Assembly (NCBI GenBank): GCA_004335835.1
Contig: RWJK01001090.1
Coordinates: forward strand, 62,001-126,000
DNA: 64,000 nucleotides
DNA from: Scenedesmus sp. ARA3
Lineage: Eukaryota > Chlorophyta > Chlorophyceae > Sphaeropleales > Scenedesmaceae
Direction: 5' to 3'
Below, piece after piece: positions 33,802 to 46,262 of this stretch. The translations under genes and the position numbers were made by a program. The notes beneath the pieces were generated by a model. That model was not told the origin of the DNA, made no database searches, and saw only the letters and a list, made by a program, of their open reading frames with translations. Each line of letters begins with the position of its first letter. The stretch's first letter is position 1.

Positions 33802-35430
33802 GGGGGCGGTTGTCTGCAGCAGTTGAGCAGCAGGTGGAGGCAGCAGCGACTGCGCAGACCCTTCCCCAGAGCTAGAGAGGACTTGAACTGCGAGCAGAGA
33901 ACTGCGGCAGAAGCCGCGTTTTGCTGATAGAAAAGAAGAAGAGTCACAGCTACTGCAGCAGTTCAAAGTGCTGCAGGAGAGAGGAGCGCAGCTGTTACAA
34001 CCATACGCGCTACTGGTGCAGCAACAAAAGCGGGCGACTGCAGGTGCGGTTGTGATGAACAAAGCAGCCGCAGTGGTGCCTGCCTGATGCCTATAGGCTG
34101 CCTGTCACTCGGGCACTCGGTCTCAAAGCTGCATGCATACCTGTGTCACGCAAGTCCTTCTCAACTTTGTGCTGCAGGAGGCAGGATGTCTGCAGCATTA
34201 GACGAAAAGATCGCAGCACTAGCGAGTCGCCCAGGCGCCTCTGAACTTGACAAGGCTTGCCATGCAAGCAGACAAGTGATGGCGAAGCTGCGGGATGCTT
34301 CTGGAGAAGAAGAACGGCAATTGCTGCAGCAGTTTCAACTGCTGCAGCAGAGACAGCAACTGCTGCTGGAACCGCACATGCGGCAACAGGGTTCCACAGG
34401 TGAGGCTAGACGGAGAACAGCAGTCAGGGTGATGTCCCCTGGTGCGCATGGACAGCCTGTCAGTTAGGCTGTCCACTAGGCTTTCCATAAGCCACTAGGC
34501 TTGTCATAAGTCACCAAGCTAGATGCATGCATTGCCATGCCAGTCCGCGCCTACAAGAAAATGGCCATACAATGCAAATGGCAAGGAGAAAACAGCAGCA
34601 CGAGCGCTTGTAAACCTGGCGCAACAGCAGGTATGCTGCAGGGTTGCAAGATGCTGCTGGCATACCCTGCTGACCTGGCATTGCAGCCTTTATTAACATA
34701 CATTGGTACCAAATTGATTCACAAGGAGTATTATAGAAGTGCAACCTTATCGGGTGCTGAGATGCTATTTTAGTGTGTTGACAGTAACCACAAGCCTACA
34801 CGACAAGCTTTGATCATTTGATGCCACACAACGCAACACAACATTCTGTCTCATTGTTGCTCGTCCACCATGCATGCATGGTGTACACATGGCCTGCTCC
34901 CTGCTGCAGGAGGCAGCATGTCAGCAGCAGCTGAAGACAAGCGAACTGCGGCATCAACGGCTTACCCCTATCGAGCTGACTATCGCTATCACTCAGAACA
35001 CTATCAAGAACTAGACAGGGCTTACCTTGCAAGCGATGAAGTGCTGAAGAAGCTGCGGTATGCTGCTACTAGAGCAGACAAGCGGCAACTGCTGCAGCAG
35101 TTGAAGCTACTGCGGCAGAGACAGTTGCAGCTGCTGGAACCCTATCTGGAGGTGCTGCGGCAGCGGGATCGCATAGGTGAGGCAGGATGCTGAACAGCAG
35201 TCAAAGTGCTGTCCGCTGGTGCTCATGGACAGCCTATCAGTCAGGCTATCGATCAGCCACAAGCTGCATGCATAGTGCCATTGCCATGCCAGTCCGTGTC
35301 TGCAAGGAGGCAAGCAGAAACAGCTACACGAGCGTGTGTACACCTGGTGCAACAGCTGGTTTGCTGTCAGGTTGCATGATGCTGCTGGCATATCCTGCTG
35401 ACCTGGCATTGCAGCCTGGAGTCTGCGTGT
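33802..35430 (+). repeat. Three tandem copies of an exon cassette with flanks, about 0.4-0.75 kb apart
   Basis: Copies start at 33802, 34178 and 34910. Copy 1 has lost the ATG and its frame (one-base deletion near the start and an internal stop). Copies 2 and 3 are open and have lengths divisible by three (222 and 267). The flanks downstream of copies 2 and 3 are also alike over some 250 bp (for example CTGACCTGGCATTGCAGCCT near 34670 and 35399). Confidence 0.8.
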
Positions 35431-35778
35431 GACAGATACATGTTGCAGTCCTCGCAGGCTGGCAACAAATAAGGTCATGGTGGCCTAGCAATCCCGTTCA
35501 ATTACTTGTTGCTTACGCGAAAGGGATAAACTCTGCAAGCAGCGACTGCCATGGTGTACTTACGTTAGGCCTTGCGAGTGGTGTCCGGCCTGCATCATCA
35601 CTTTGACTATGAGAGACGCAGCCCAAGCAACAGCATCATGCGCTGCTGTCATGGGTGCTACATGCTACTGTCAACATGGCATGCAAGAACTCTCCAAACC
35701 CTTTGCTGTGTGCGCTGCCTGCGTGTCGCTGCTTGCATTTTGCATATCTACTGCTTGGAACCCAATTCCATCGTACAG

Positions 35779-35815
<37 letters not shown>

Positions 35816-37580
35816 TGGTGAGGCCTCAATGTGCTGGCAATGTTGCGTGTTGGAAGGCCCCACAACCTGCACAGAGTGTCATCCCACAAGCAGCAACCGC
35901 AAGCACCTATCAGCACCTATCAGCAGCAGCTGTCATGGTGGTCAGCACCACATTGCTTTCACACCAGGCCTGGCTGAATCGTACGCTAGCAAGTCTGACA
36001 TGTCATGTTCGCGACAGATTACCGTGTTTCACCCACCCCAGCTATCTCAATGGTCCATGTTGTGTGGATATTCTTTTGCTGCTTGTGCCAGGGTCGCAAG
36101 TGCCTGGCGTTTGCGAGTTCGATGTCGACACCATGCAGATCCCTGATGAGATGACTGCACTGCTGGAGCCCTTCAGGCCGGCCAAGCAGCCCAAGCTGGT
36201 GAGCACTTGAGCAGGCTGGCCTCCCTCCTACAACACAACTGGTTCATTCCCGCTTTGGCTCGAATTGCGGATGCATTGTCGTGTTGAGGCTCTGCAGGAA
36301 CTGTGCATGGATGTGTCGCCATGTGCACCTATGACCTGCAGATGTATGTGGCTTCCTTACCAACGGTTGCGTATGAGACTTGGTTGCTGCCCGCCATGCT
36401 GTGCAGACTTGGTGGGCCCGCCTCTTCCAGCACAGCGGCCAAGGCATGACAAAGGTGAGCGCTTGATGGTGGCCTCCTGTGAACAACCCGGCTGAACAAT
36501 TCTGTTAACAGAACAAACGTTGTTAACAGAACAACGTTGTTGCAGTCCTTGCTGCAGGTCTGCTTGTCCTGCAAGTGTGCTGGCAGCCAATGTACTGCCA
36601 TAGGCCATGATTGCCAGCGGATGTATGTCGGCTCCTTCAACCGCTGAAAGCTGTGACTTGGTTGCTTCACGCCATGCTATGCAGACGTGGTGGGCCCGCC
36701 TCTTCCAGCGCAGCAGCCAAGACATGACAAAGAAGACACAGTAGTGCATTCTGCAGCCGGTGACAGGTGCACCAGTTGCCGCGACATAGGGCAAGGCATA
36801 GCAATCTTGACACAGAGATTCCAATTTGTTGCTTGCAAGCAGGCTGTGCGATGTGCAGATGCTGGGACCCGCGCATGCGCTGCTATGCAGAGCCTACCAC
36901 AAAGTTTTCATAATGGAGACCGCCTTGGATTGATAGCGCCTATCCCAACCTTGTCATCCCAGCCCCTTCCAAACACACCAGGGCGGGTCACATGCATCAC
37001 CGCGGCCCGGCATGATGTTCAGCTTGGCGGAGGTGCAGCAGCGTGGCAGTTTCACACAGAGGGCATTGTACAGCAGTGTACAGGCAGTGCCTTAATTGGT
37101 TGGTGATTGTATACTTGATTGGTACATTGGTGATGACAGGCAGTGCCTCAGGGTGCAGCAGCAGGCTGAGCTGGCCCTGGGCAGCATTTGGGTCCGCCAA
37201 ATGCACCCCGGGGTGTCGGGGTGTTCCTCCACAAGAAGGCCAGCCTCAGTGCACCCAAAGCAGTGCATGCAGCAGCTGTGCTGTGCTGCTGTGCTGGCCA
37301 TGCATTGTGGAGCCTCAGTGGCCATGCATTGTGGAGCCTCAGCACGCGTCAAGCAGTGCATGCAGCAGCTGTGCCATGCATCGTGGAGGAGGAGGACCTG
37401 CTAGTGATGCGGCAGGTGCCCGCAGGGAATGCACAAACCACCACTGCAGTGCCTGCTGTGCCTGTTTGTACAGTGCCGTCACTGATCAGGTTTTGACAAC
37501 TTGAGGTGCCGCCCACCAGCTTTGACCTGTTGCGCCATACTTGCATGGCGCTGGTGTACCTGATCAGGTATCTTGATATG
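33802..37580 (+). CDS. Unrecognised multi-exon gene with triplicated exon cassettes (partial model)
   Basis: Exon-like segments with GT-AG borders and matching phases: 34178-34399, 34910-35176, 36092-36198 (ending FRPAKQPKL) and 36407-36454 (TWWARLFQHSGQGMTK). Further candidates are near 37145-37200 (CLRVQQQAELALGS) and 37506-37568 (VPPTSFDLLRHTC). The first two are copies of one cassette coding a Gln/Leu-rich helix (RQLLQQFQLLQQRQQLLLEP and KRQLLQQLKLLRQRQLQLLEP). Each begins shortly before an in-frame ATG (MSAA). I do not recognise a family. The true start, the end and some internal exons are not resolved. Confidence 0.4.
36343..36735 (+). repeat. Duplicated exon and flanks (TWWARLFQ exon)
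   Basis: Bases 36343-36454 and 36622-36732 are similar over about 110 bp and include the acceptor and the codons TWWARLFQ. Only the first copy keeps a GTGAG donor; the second reads into AAGAC. Confidence 0.75.
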
Positions 37581-38050
37581 GATGATCTGCACCTGATCCT
37601 GATCTGCACCTGATCAGATATCATGATATGGATGATCTGCACCTGATCCTGATCTGCACCTGATCAGATAACATGATATGGATGATCTGCACCTGATCCT
37701 GATCTGCACCTGATCAGATATCATGATATCCCCCTATGAGCCTCTTCCCCCTATGAGCCTCTTCCCCCTATGAGCCTCTTCCCCCTATGAGCCTCTCGTT
37801 GGCTCCTGACTGGGGTTCCCACTCCTCGTTGAGTGGAGCATGTAATGTAATGTAATGTAATGGATGATCTGCATGCATCGTGGAGGAGGAGGACCTGCTG
37901 GGGATGCTGCAGGTGGGGCCAGGAAGGCACAGTCAAGATTTGCACACAACCACAGCAGTGCCGCCACTGATCAGGTTTTGAATCCATGAATCGTCACCAC
38001 TTAGCTTAAGCCAACTGTGTTATTCTTGCATGGTGCTGGTGCACCTGATA
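37384..38050 (+). repeat. Duplicated segment coding EEEDLL, with minisatellites between the copies
   Basis: A segment at about 37378-37568 (coding IVEEEDLLVMRQ, then VPSLIRF, then a part coding ALVYLIR) is echoed at about 37868-38056. Between the copies lie a unit of about 50 bp containing GATATGGATGATCTGCACC (37565-37730, three to four copies), a 17-bp unit CCCCCTATGAGCCTCTT (37730-37796, about four copies) and TGTAA in four tandem copies at about 37840-37860. Confidence 0.8.
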
Positions 38051-38059
38051 CAGAAGATC

Positions 38060-40375
38060 TACAGGTGAAGCCAGCAACAGCATTGGTGTGAGGAGGAGCA
38101 GCAGCAGGCAACAAGCACACACTTGATGCTGCCGCTGCTGCGTTAGCACCAACATATTCACAATGCTACAGCCTGCATGTTGGCTGTTAGCAGTAGCAGT
38201 ATGTGTGCAGCTGGTCCTTGCCAGCCGCGCTGTTGGGACGCAGGCGTTTGTTCAAGCACCCTGCACTGCAGTCTGGTGACATGTCCGCTTGTTGCGCAGT
38301 CTGAGCAGCAGAGTGTGAGTATGTACATAATTTCGTTTTGCAACTTGTTGTTGTTGTGCCATGGCAAGCATATCTCAGCATTGGTTGGCCAGATTGGTTT
38401 GGGCCAGCAGGGAGGCATGCCTTATCAAGCTTTCTTGGCAGTGGGGCTGGTGCCTGGGATTGGGTTCAGTTCAGAAAGTGTATCGTATTGTATGGTACTG
38501 CCAAACAACGAAATAATCATAGTGTAGTGTACTGCGTTGTATAACATCGTTTCATACTATACAAGTAGTATGGTGTTCTTTGTGGCTAGATTGATGTGCT
38601 TGTGGTTCACGAACAGTGATGGTGACGAGTGTTTAGTGGGGCAAGCTGCTGCGCGGCTGCAGCCTGCCAGGCTGCGACAGCAATCACTGGATACAAGTGC
38701 AGTTGACGGCGTGCATTTGGCTCTCAATTCACCATGCATGGGACAAATAGGAACACAACCTGCACAAGATGGGGGTGGTGGGTTCGGGGAACTCAGAATA
38801 TTCTGCATGCTAGTGCAGGCTATGTAGATGCTGCCGTTTCCTTTTACGGCTTTCATGGTGTTTTGCACGCTTCTGCTGTGTCCCAGTGTGGTAATGGTCA
38901 TTCAGCTGCACAGCTTCATGCCGCGTGCAGTATGCTTGGCTTGAAAGCCTAGCGGCTCGGCCAAGACCGTTCAACGCTGCTTATTTATTGGTCCGGGCGC
39001 TGGGCACCTCCTGGTTAGGGGTGTTTGCGTGTCTTGCTGGTGACGACAGTGCCGTAGGCCTCCGGCAGTCAGGTTCGCCTGCTTGCTGTGTATGGCCACC
39101 CAGTAGGGTTTCGCCCCCCCTGGTAACATAAAAATGACCGTCAAACGCTGGCATCTGCAACATCTGGGGTGACTGCTGTCTGCTCAGTAGCTGTTGCTGG
39201 CCGCCAGCTGCTGCCAGTTGCTGGCCGCCAGCTGCTGCCGGGCAGCAGGGCATGCTGGAACGGCCGCTGTGCCACGGCTGAGCGGAGGAGCGCTCCTCAC
39301 AAATCTGCCTGGGTCGCTGACAACTAGTTGCTTGTTTACTATTCAATTGCTAGACTTTCCATCTTTACAATGCTAGCTTTCAGCGCCTTTGGATGGGGGG
39401 AGCATTACGGATGACTGCAGAAGCGCACCTCAATGCTAGTAGCTTTGTACTGTTCAGCAAGTTGCAAGTTACTTGCATGCACGCATGGCAGGACAACATA
39501 TCGCAGCGCTGCATGACGTCTTGCACCATACTCAGCATAACACAATGCAGCACGCGTTCACAATGACTATGAAACCAAATCTTATCTGTGCCGTGAAAGC
39601 TTTCGCACACAACATGTCTGTTTGGATATGTTCCAGCTGAGCCAAAGGCTCAGTCTGATAAATAGGTGAAATACAAGCTGTTGGTACGTGTCCAGCAGGG
39701 CATGGTGGGCCATACGCCACTTCCGAAGAGTGCACAGAAATGACAACTGCAACCAGGTGATGCTGGCGCGCTCGGCATGTGCCTGAACAACTGATACACC
39801 CAGGACCTGCAGGACTCAGACTAGTATCACTATTCTGCCTCACACTGTGTGGTGGCAGCACAACAAACCATCGCCCACACAACGTAGCAAGCTGCAACTG
39901 CAAGTGCCATGACAGCCACCATATGCTGTATCAACATAGCCTTTTGCAACTTGTGTCAACAGCTTGTGCAAAACAGCAACGCAAGTTCTTGCAACTACTT
40001 GCATGCGGGTCGCTCTGAATTGGTAAAATTATTGCACAACAACAAGACACATGCAAGGTCAAGGAAGGTCACGCAATCCCATTCTGCAAAGGCGGCAAGC
40101 AACTGGTAGCTGTTCTGTTCTCAGTAACTGCATTTGCTTTCATTCATCACTCCCAGGGCAAGGACTGCAAGCAGTAGACCCAGATTGTCATCCTAACACG
40201 CTTCTCCAATCACATCATAGTCTGGCAGGCATCCATGCTGCAGAGCAGTGTTGCGTCTAACACGCATGACGGCGTGCAGCACACAACGGCCACTTGCTGT
40301 GCAGCTGCTGCCTTTGATTCTGGTCTTGCCTGCATAATGAACCGCGTTGTTGGTACCAACCTCACAGGCCGGCGC
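38060..40375. other. Intergenic stretch with no supported gene
   Basis: I saw no multi-exon reading frame or RNA with support on either strand. The part near 40375 should contain the 3' UTR of the small minus-strand gene. Confidence 0.4.
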
Positions 40376-41458
40376 TTATGCATAGTCCTCCTCAGTCTCT
40401 GGGTGCACATCTGCAGGAGGTGGCTCCCATGTGCCCGCCACCTCCTCCCCTTCAGCTGCTGCAGCCGCCGCTGCTGCTGCTGCCTTGCTGGCCACCGCTG
40501 CTGCTGCTGCTGTCTGCGCAAGCAGCTCGCTGAACTGCTGCGGGTCTGTTGCGGCCTCCAGGTAAATGAAGCCGGGGTTGTCCCTGATAGCATCCTGCAA
40601 GCATGCAGCAAGAGGCAGCAGCAGGGACAGGGTGCGACAGTTAGGAACACCAAGGCCGCAGCTGCTGTGCAAATGGCCTGACATCACCACTTGTGCATGA
40701 ACAGCATCCGCCATCTGCCCGTGCAGGGCACTTGCAACAACCGATCGCACTGCTGGCAGTCATGGCGTGGAACGCCGGCGAGAGCAGCATACCTCGAGCG
40801 TTGCGCCCTGCGCTGCCACCAGCTGTTGCAGCAGCTCCACATATTTGGCCTGGCCTGCCTCTGGGGAGCTGCATCCACAGCACAGCAGGTATCATGAGTG
40901 TCGGGAAACAACGTGTTAGGCATGTTTATATGCCGAGAGGGCTGCACTGCAGTTGCTTGCAACTTGTCACAGATCAGCGACTGGCAGGGCACTCGTCAGC
41001 ATCACAGTTTGCTGCTGGTTGCTGGTTGTGCCCACCTGCCATCTGTGACCAGCTGCTGCAACATCTCATTGAGCCTGGTCATGCAGCTGGAGCTCAGCAC
41101 CTGCAGCAGCAGAGCGGCGTGCACAAACGTTGCTGTCAGCGCGCTCCTGGTCTTGCTGTTGAGGTACCAGGTGCCATGTGGCTGGTTATGATGACTTGCA
41201 CTGCGTGGCTAGTGTGCATGGCACTCACAGCCTGCGCTACAGCTAGAGGGGTTCAACAAAACTTGTGACACAGTGCAGTTGATGCAAGATGCCGATTGCA
41301 GCTTCATGTAGCAGCGGACATACTGGGGGCTTCCCCACATGCTGTGTGGTGTGGATGCAGTGCATAAGGAGCAGCAAATCTGTTGGGGCCCCTATCAGCA
41401 CACGCTGCCCACTCACAATTTTCTTTGCCTCAAAGTCGTCAAAGAAGTCCTTGGCCAT
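40376..41458 (-). CDS. Small acidic protein of 133 aa, unrecognised, 4 exons
   Basis: Exons in coding order: 41417-41458, 41036-41100, 40793-40868, 40376-40594. All borders are GT-AG and phases fit exactly (402 nt with stop). The protein begins MAKDFFDDFEAKKI and then has two short Leu/Gln-rich helical segments (RLNEMLQQLVTDG and YVELLQQLVAAQG). The motif RDNPGFIYLEAATDPQQF follows, then an Ala run and an acidic tail ending PETEEDYA. No family is recognised. The clean exon chain and amphipathic helices argue for a real gene. It diverges from CRSH across a 557-bp spacer. Confidence 0.65.
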
Positions 41459-42015
41459 GGTGGTAGTGGCGGTGGTGGTGTCCACTTGAAGGCCCCAGCA
41501 GCAGCTGGTTGTGGTTGGCTGCTTCTGCTCGACCACGCTCAGCCCAGCAACTGCGCTGCTAACTTAAATGGTGGTTGTTTTGAGTCCCTAGCAGTTGACC
41601 GCAGCTCAAGTCACTCACACGTTCAAACCAGGCGACAGCACCAGGCAACAGCAACTTCCAAAACCGACCACACACCAGAACATACCACCAAGTCGACGGT
41701 AAGAAATTGGAGCATTGTTTGAAGTATTTGATTTCACACCTGGGCAGGTGCAACCCCGATTGGCATCGTTGCTGTTCAGTGCGTGGTATGACATCTCACT
41801 GCGTACCACACCGTGCTGAAGATCTCACGGATGTTTGCTGGTGACCTTCAAGATTCTTTGTTTGCAGATAACCCACCAGCTTGCAAGCAAAGGACGCTTG
41901 CCTAGCAGCGGGGAGAGGGAAGCCACCATCATCAGATGACGTCGATCGAGCCTCTATACATATTCATTATATCCCATTGACGGTTTTAGAATGATATGGT
42001 GATAAAGTTTTTCGC
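41459..42015. promoter_or_regulatory. Divergent promoter region between the 133-aa gene and CRSH
   Basis: These 557 bp lie between two divergent start codons with no coding segment. It presumably contains both promoters; no specific element was recognised. Confidence 0.5.
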
Positions 42016-45000
42016 ATGCCTCTCACAGCCAGTGCCGAAGCCGGGGGCTTTCACCTGCTGAAGTCGCATGCCCAGCGGGGTCAATTAGTCAAGCAGCTGC
42101 CACATATAACATCTGGTAGCAGCTGCCTTACTAGTAGGAGGTTGCCTGGTGCACCATGTGGATCCAGGTCCTCCAGCCACACGCTGCTGCTCTGGCCCAG
42201 CATTCGTGCAGGCTACAGCAGCGGCCAGAGCGAGTCCGAAGGCACCAGTAGTTTAAACCAAGCATTCAGGGCCACTATCCAGGTGCGTTTGCCATCCTGC
42301 TGGCCCTGCTCCCACACCCAACTTTCAGCCACAGCAGCGACGCTGCTTATGACTTGAGCTCACCATGGCTGGCACTGTTGGTGTCCTGCAGGCCAGCAGC
42401 GCACAGCATTCAAGCAATGCATCAGCTCAGGGCAGCGAGCAACAGCAGCCCGACAACCCCAGCGGCATTGTCTCACTCATGCAGGCCTGGGGCCAGCTGT
42501 CCACCCGGCTACAGCAGCCAGCAGCACCTCCAGCAGAGCCTGCAGGAGCAGCAGCAGGACCAGCAGCAGCAGCAGCAGCACGGCCATCCAATACGTCATC
42601 ATCATCAGAGGACGACGTCACGCAGCTGATACTGTCAGCGCTGAAGCTCGCAGTGCGCAGCCTGTCGCGCGTGCCTGCCGCAGCTGACGGCAGCAGTCCT
42701 GCAAGCAGCGGCCGCACCACCAGCAACAGGCCTGCAGTGCAGCGCTCGCTGGCGCTAGCAGCAGCACTTGCAGAGCTTTACGCAAGTGGCCTGCCGCTGG
42801 ATGCTGCATCCATAGCAGCAGGCATAGTGGCAGAGGCAGTGGATGTTGCAGCGCTACACATCCGGTCTGTGCAGGCAAAGCTAGGGCCAGAGGTAGCAGG
42901 GCTGGTGCATGATGTGCTGGCAGTGCGGCATGCGACAGATCGGGTGCAGCTGTACGACGATGAAAACAGCAGGTGGGTTGGATTACGCAGTTTGTCAAAT
43001 ACTCTTCAAGTGGGTGGTGAGCGTGGCCGGTGCATCAGCACCGTGCATTGCACGGGTGAGGTGGGCAGCAGCTGCTGGTTGTGCATTGTGACAGAGCATA
43101 GCCAGGCCCAGCAACAGGCGGGAAGAATTGTGTACAGCAGCTCCAGTGATGCTGACATGGTCATGCAGCATCAGCAGCAACCAGGCTGCGAAGTCTTTGG
43201 AGCATGCCAGCTGGTGGCTTCTGCGCCATTTTGTGTGGTGCATTGGACAGCAATCACGTCCTGCGACCCTGTTTATGCGCCTCACATGCCATGTTGCACT
43301 TCATCAATCACACTGATGATTGTCTTGTGGCGTGCTTCACGTTGCGTTTCGTATCTTCTTCTGTCTGTTTCCGCAGTGCGCTGCGGGGTTGGCTGCTCTC
43401 CGCGTATGATGTGCGCGCCTGCGCCATCGAGGTGGTGTGGCGGTGGCTGGCGCTGGTGCAGCCCCCAGGCCAGCCGCACCAGCAGCAGCTGGCAGCCATG
43501 GAAGCCCTAACCATCTACTGCCCCCTGGGCCATGCGCTGGGCCTGGGCGGCTGCTCTGCTGCGCTGGAGGATGCTGCATTCAAGGTGATGAGGCTTTACG
43601 CTATGCAATATGGCTTGATATATTAATGGTGGAAGTTGATGAAGCTGCAGGGCGCTGAGTATGCTGCTGAACGCGTTTGGCACGTGCATTCTTCCTATGG
43701 TACGACGCTCGCTGCGATCCACAGGTGCTTGCATGGTGCAGCGACAGTTTTGGCGCAGGAGTCGGCAGTGTGCAATCGCAGCTGATGGACGAGCGAACGC
43801 CGCAGTGTGTGCCTGATCACTGCCTGTGCTGTTTCTTCTGCCGCCATCGCTGAAACAACACTTATTTGTTTTTCATCCACTGCATCCGCAGGTGCTGTTC
43901 CCCAGCTCCTATGCCAGCACAGCCCGCCACGTCCTGCCCATGTCAGGCGCAGCAGCAGACCTGCTCACGCGCTGCCAGGCATCCCTGCAGGCCGCAGCAG
44001 CAGCAGACGCATCCTTCCAGGCGCTTGCAGGAGGCCTGCAGCTGCTCAGCCGCACCAAGAGCCTCTACAGCATCATGCGCAAGCTGCTGCGGCTGAATGA
44101 CCCGGCAGCAGGCAGCCGGCGGCTGGGCGAGATGTTTGATTTGTTGGGCATGCGCGCAGTCGTGCTGCCGCGGAAGGACTTGCCGGAAGATGAGGCAGAG
44201 GCAGCAGCAGTACAGGCGTGCTATCGGCTGCAGGTGAGGCGGGGCAATGCGAAAGGTGCTGAGGTCTAGGTGCTGTGTGCTGCAGTTGGCTGGTGCGGCA
44301 AGGCGCAGTGCACTGCTGTTTGGTGCTGGTGGGGCGCTCGCTGTGTTGCTGCCTTGCACGTTGACACTTTGGTAACAACCGTGTAGCGCATGCCACAAGG
44401 ACAGTGGCAGCACCGCAAAGTCTCTTTCACACATCTCGCTAGCTCATTCCTTGCTCCGCCATGGGCACTGTTTCTGCGCCTGAATCTCCTACACACCAAC
44501 CCACAGGAGCTTGCGCATGCGCAGTGGCCTGCTGTGCCGGGCCGCAGCAAGGACTACATCTCAAAGCCTAAACCCAATGGCTACCAGAGCCTGCACTCCA
44601 CCCTCAGCATGCAGGCGCTGCAGCAGCTCATGGCCAACAGCAGCAGCAGCAGCGGCACCAGCGTAGTACTGTCGTATCTGGAGCTGCAGGTCCGTACTGC
44701 TGCCATGCACGCTGCTGCGGAGGGTGGCGACGCAGCGCATGCCGGCTACAAGGGGCGGCTGGAGCGGCGGCAGGTGAGAGGCAAGGGTGGCAGGTGCTGC
44801 TGCTGCTGCTGGTGGTGTGGCCAGCCTGCGTGAGGGTTGGTGAGTCAAGCATGCTGGCACAGATGTGGGCATGCTGTGCGGGTTGAAGGCATGCTGTCAG
44901 TTGTCACACACACTGCGTGCTTGGCATTTGGGCATCCTGTACCCCTTCTTACAAAGCACTGTGCCAGCTTGCAGATGCATTGCGTGGCATCTACAGTGAA

Positions 45001-46231
45001 AGCACTGCAGCCTAACAATAACTGTAACCAACTAAATGACGGCTTTGTGGGTGGCTTGTGCGCTTGCTGCATGTGTAGGTGCGGCAGCTGCAGGCCTGGA
45101 CGGCACAGCTGCAGCGGCGGCTAGCAGGCGCGAAGCAGCAGCTGCTGCTGCCGCTGCCAGTCACAAGCAGCAGCAGCAGCAACAGCCTGCAGCCAGCTTA
45201 TAGTGTGCTGACTACTAGCAGTGACGACAGTGACATGGAAGACATCAGCAGCAGCAGCAGCAGCAGTAGCAGCAGCAGCTTGAGCTTTGCGGGCAGTGCT
45301 GGCGCGGCAGCAGCAGCAGCAGAACTGGCGCAACATCATCATCATCAGCAGCAGCAGCAGCAGGAGGATGGTGCGATGCTCGACCACCAGCCGGCTGCAT
45401 CAGCAGCTGCTGCTGCGTCGCTGTTCCACCACCTTGACTTGGATGGTGATGGTATGCTGAGCTTGTATGAGCTCTCAGAGCTGCTATCTGAGCTAGGGGA
45501 GGCCCGGCCTGCTGCTGCTGCTGCTGCTGCTGCCACAGGCTCTGGTAGGTTCCAGCAGCTGCAGCAGCATGCAGCAGCAGGGGCGCCAGCAGCAGCAGTG
45601 GCGCCAGAATTTCCGTATGCGCAGCAGGTGTTTGAATCGCTGGACACTAATGGTGATGGCTTGATCAGCATGGCAGAGTTCCTAGAGTATTACATGTCCA
45701 ACACAACACAAGACAGCAGCCAATCAGCAGCAGCAGCAGCAGGACCCCAGGCGGCTGCAGGCAGTGGTGGCAGCAGCCGCACATGGAGTGCAGGCGGCGC
45801 TAGCAGCAGCAGCAGCAGCAGCCACATGTCCCTGGACCGGCTCAGCAGCAGTGGTAGCAGCAGTGGTAGCAGCAGCAACTCAGGAGCTGTGTGTCAAGTG
45901 TTCATGCACACATCGTCAACTAGCAGCAGCCGCAATGCGCCTGCCTCGTCAACCCTAGCCCTGGGTAGCAGCAGAAGCAGTGCATTTGGCGCCAGTGCCT
46001 TCAGCAGCAGCAGCAGCAGCAGAGCACAGCAGCACTTGCGGCCTCCTGGTGTAGCCACATGCGGTAGCTGGTGCTCTAGCAGCAGCAGCAGCAGCAGCAG
46101 CGTCACCGGCAGCCATCTGCGCAGCCGTGTCAGGTGCATGGCTAGTGCACCAGCTAGCAGCGGCAGCATTGCGGCACCAGGCAGCCAGCAAAGCAGTGCT
46201 TCAGAGCAGGGTGTAGCACTGCCTGCTAATG

Positions 46232-46262
<31 letters not shown>

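Noticed and set aside
42365..42391. ATG at 42365 as the CRSH start
   Set aside because: An upstream exon 42016-42282 with a transit-peptide-like sequence splices in phase to 42392, skipping this ATG, and gives a plastid-targeted product expected of CRSH. The later ATG remains a less likely alternative.
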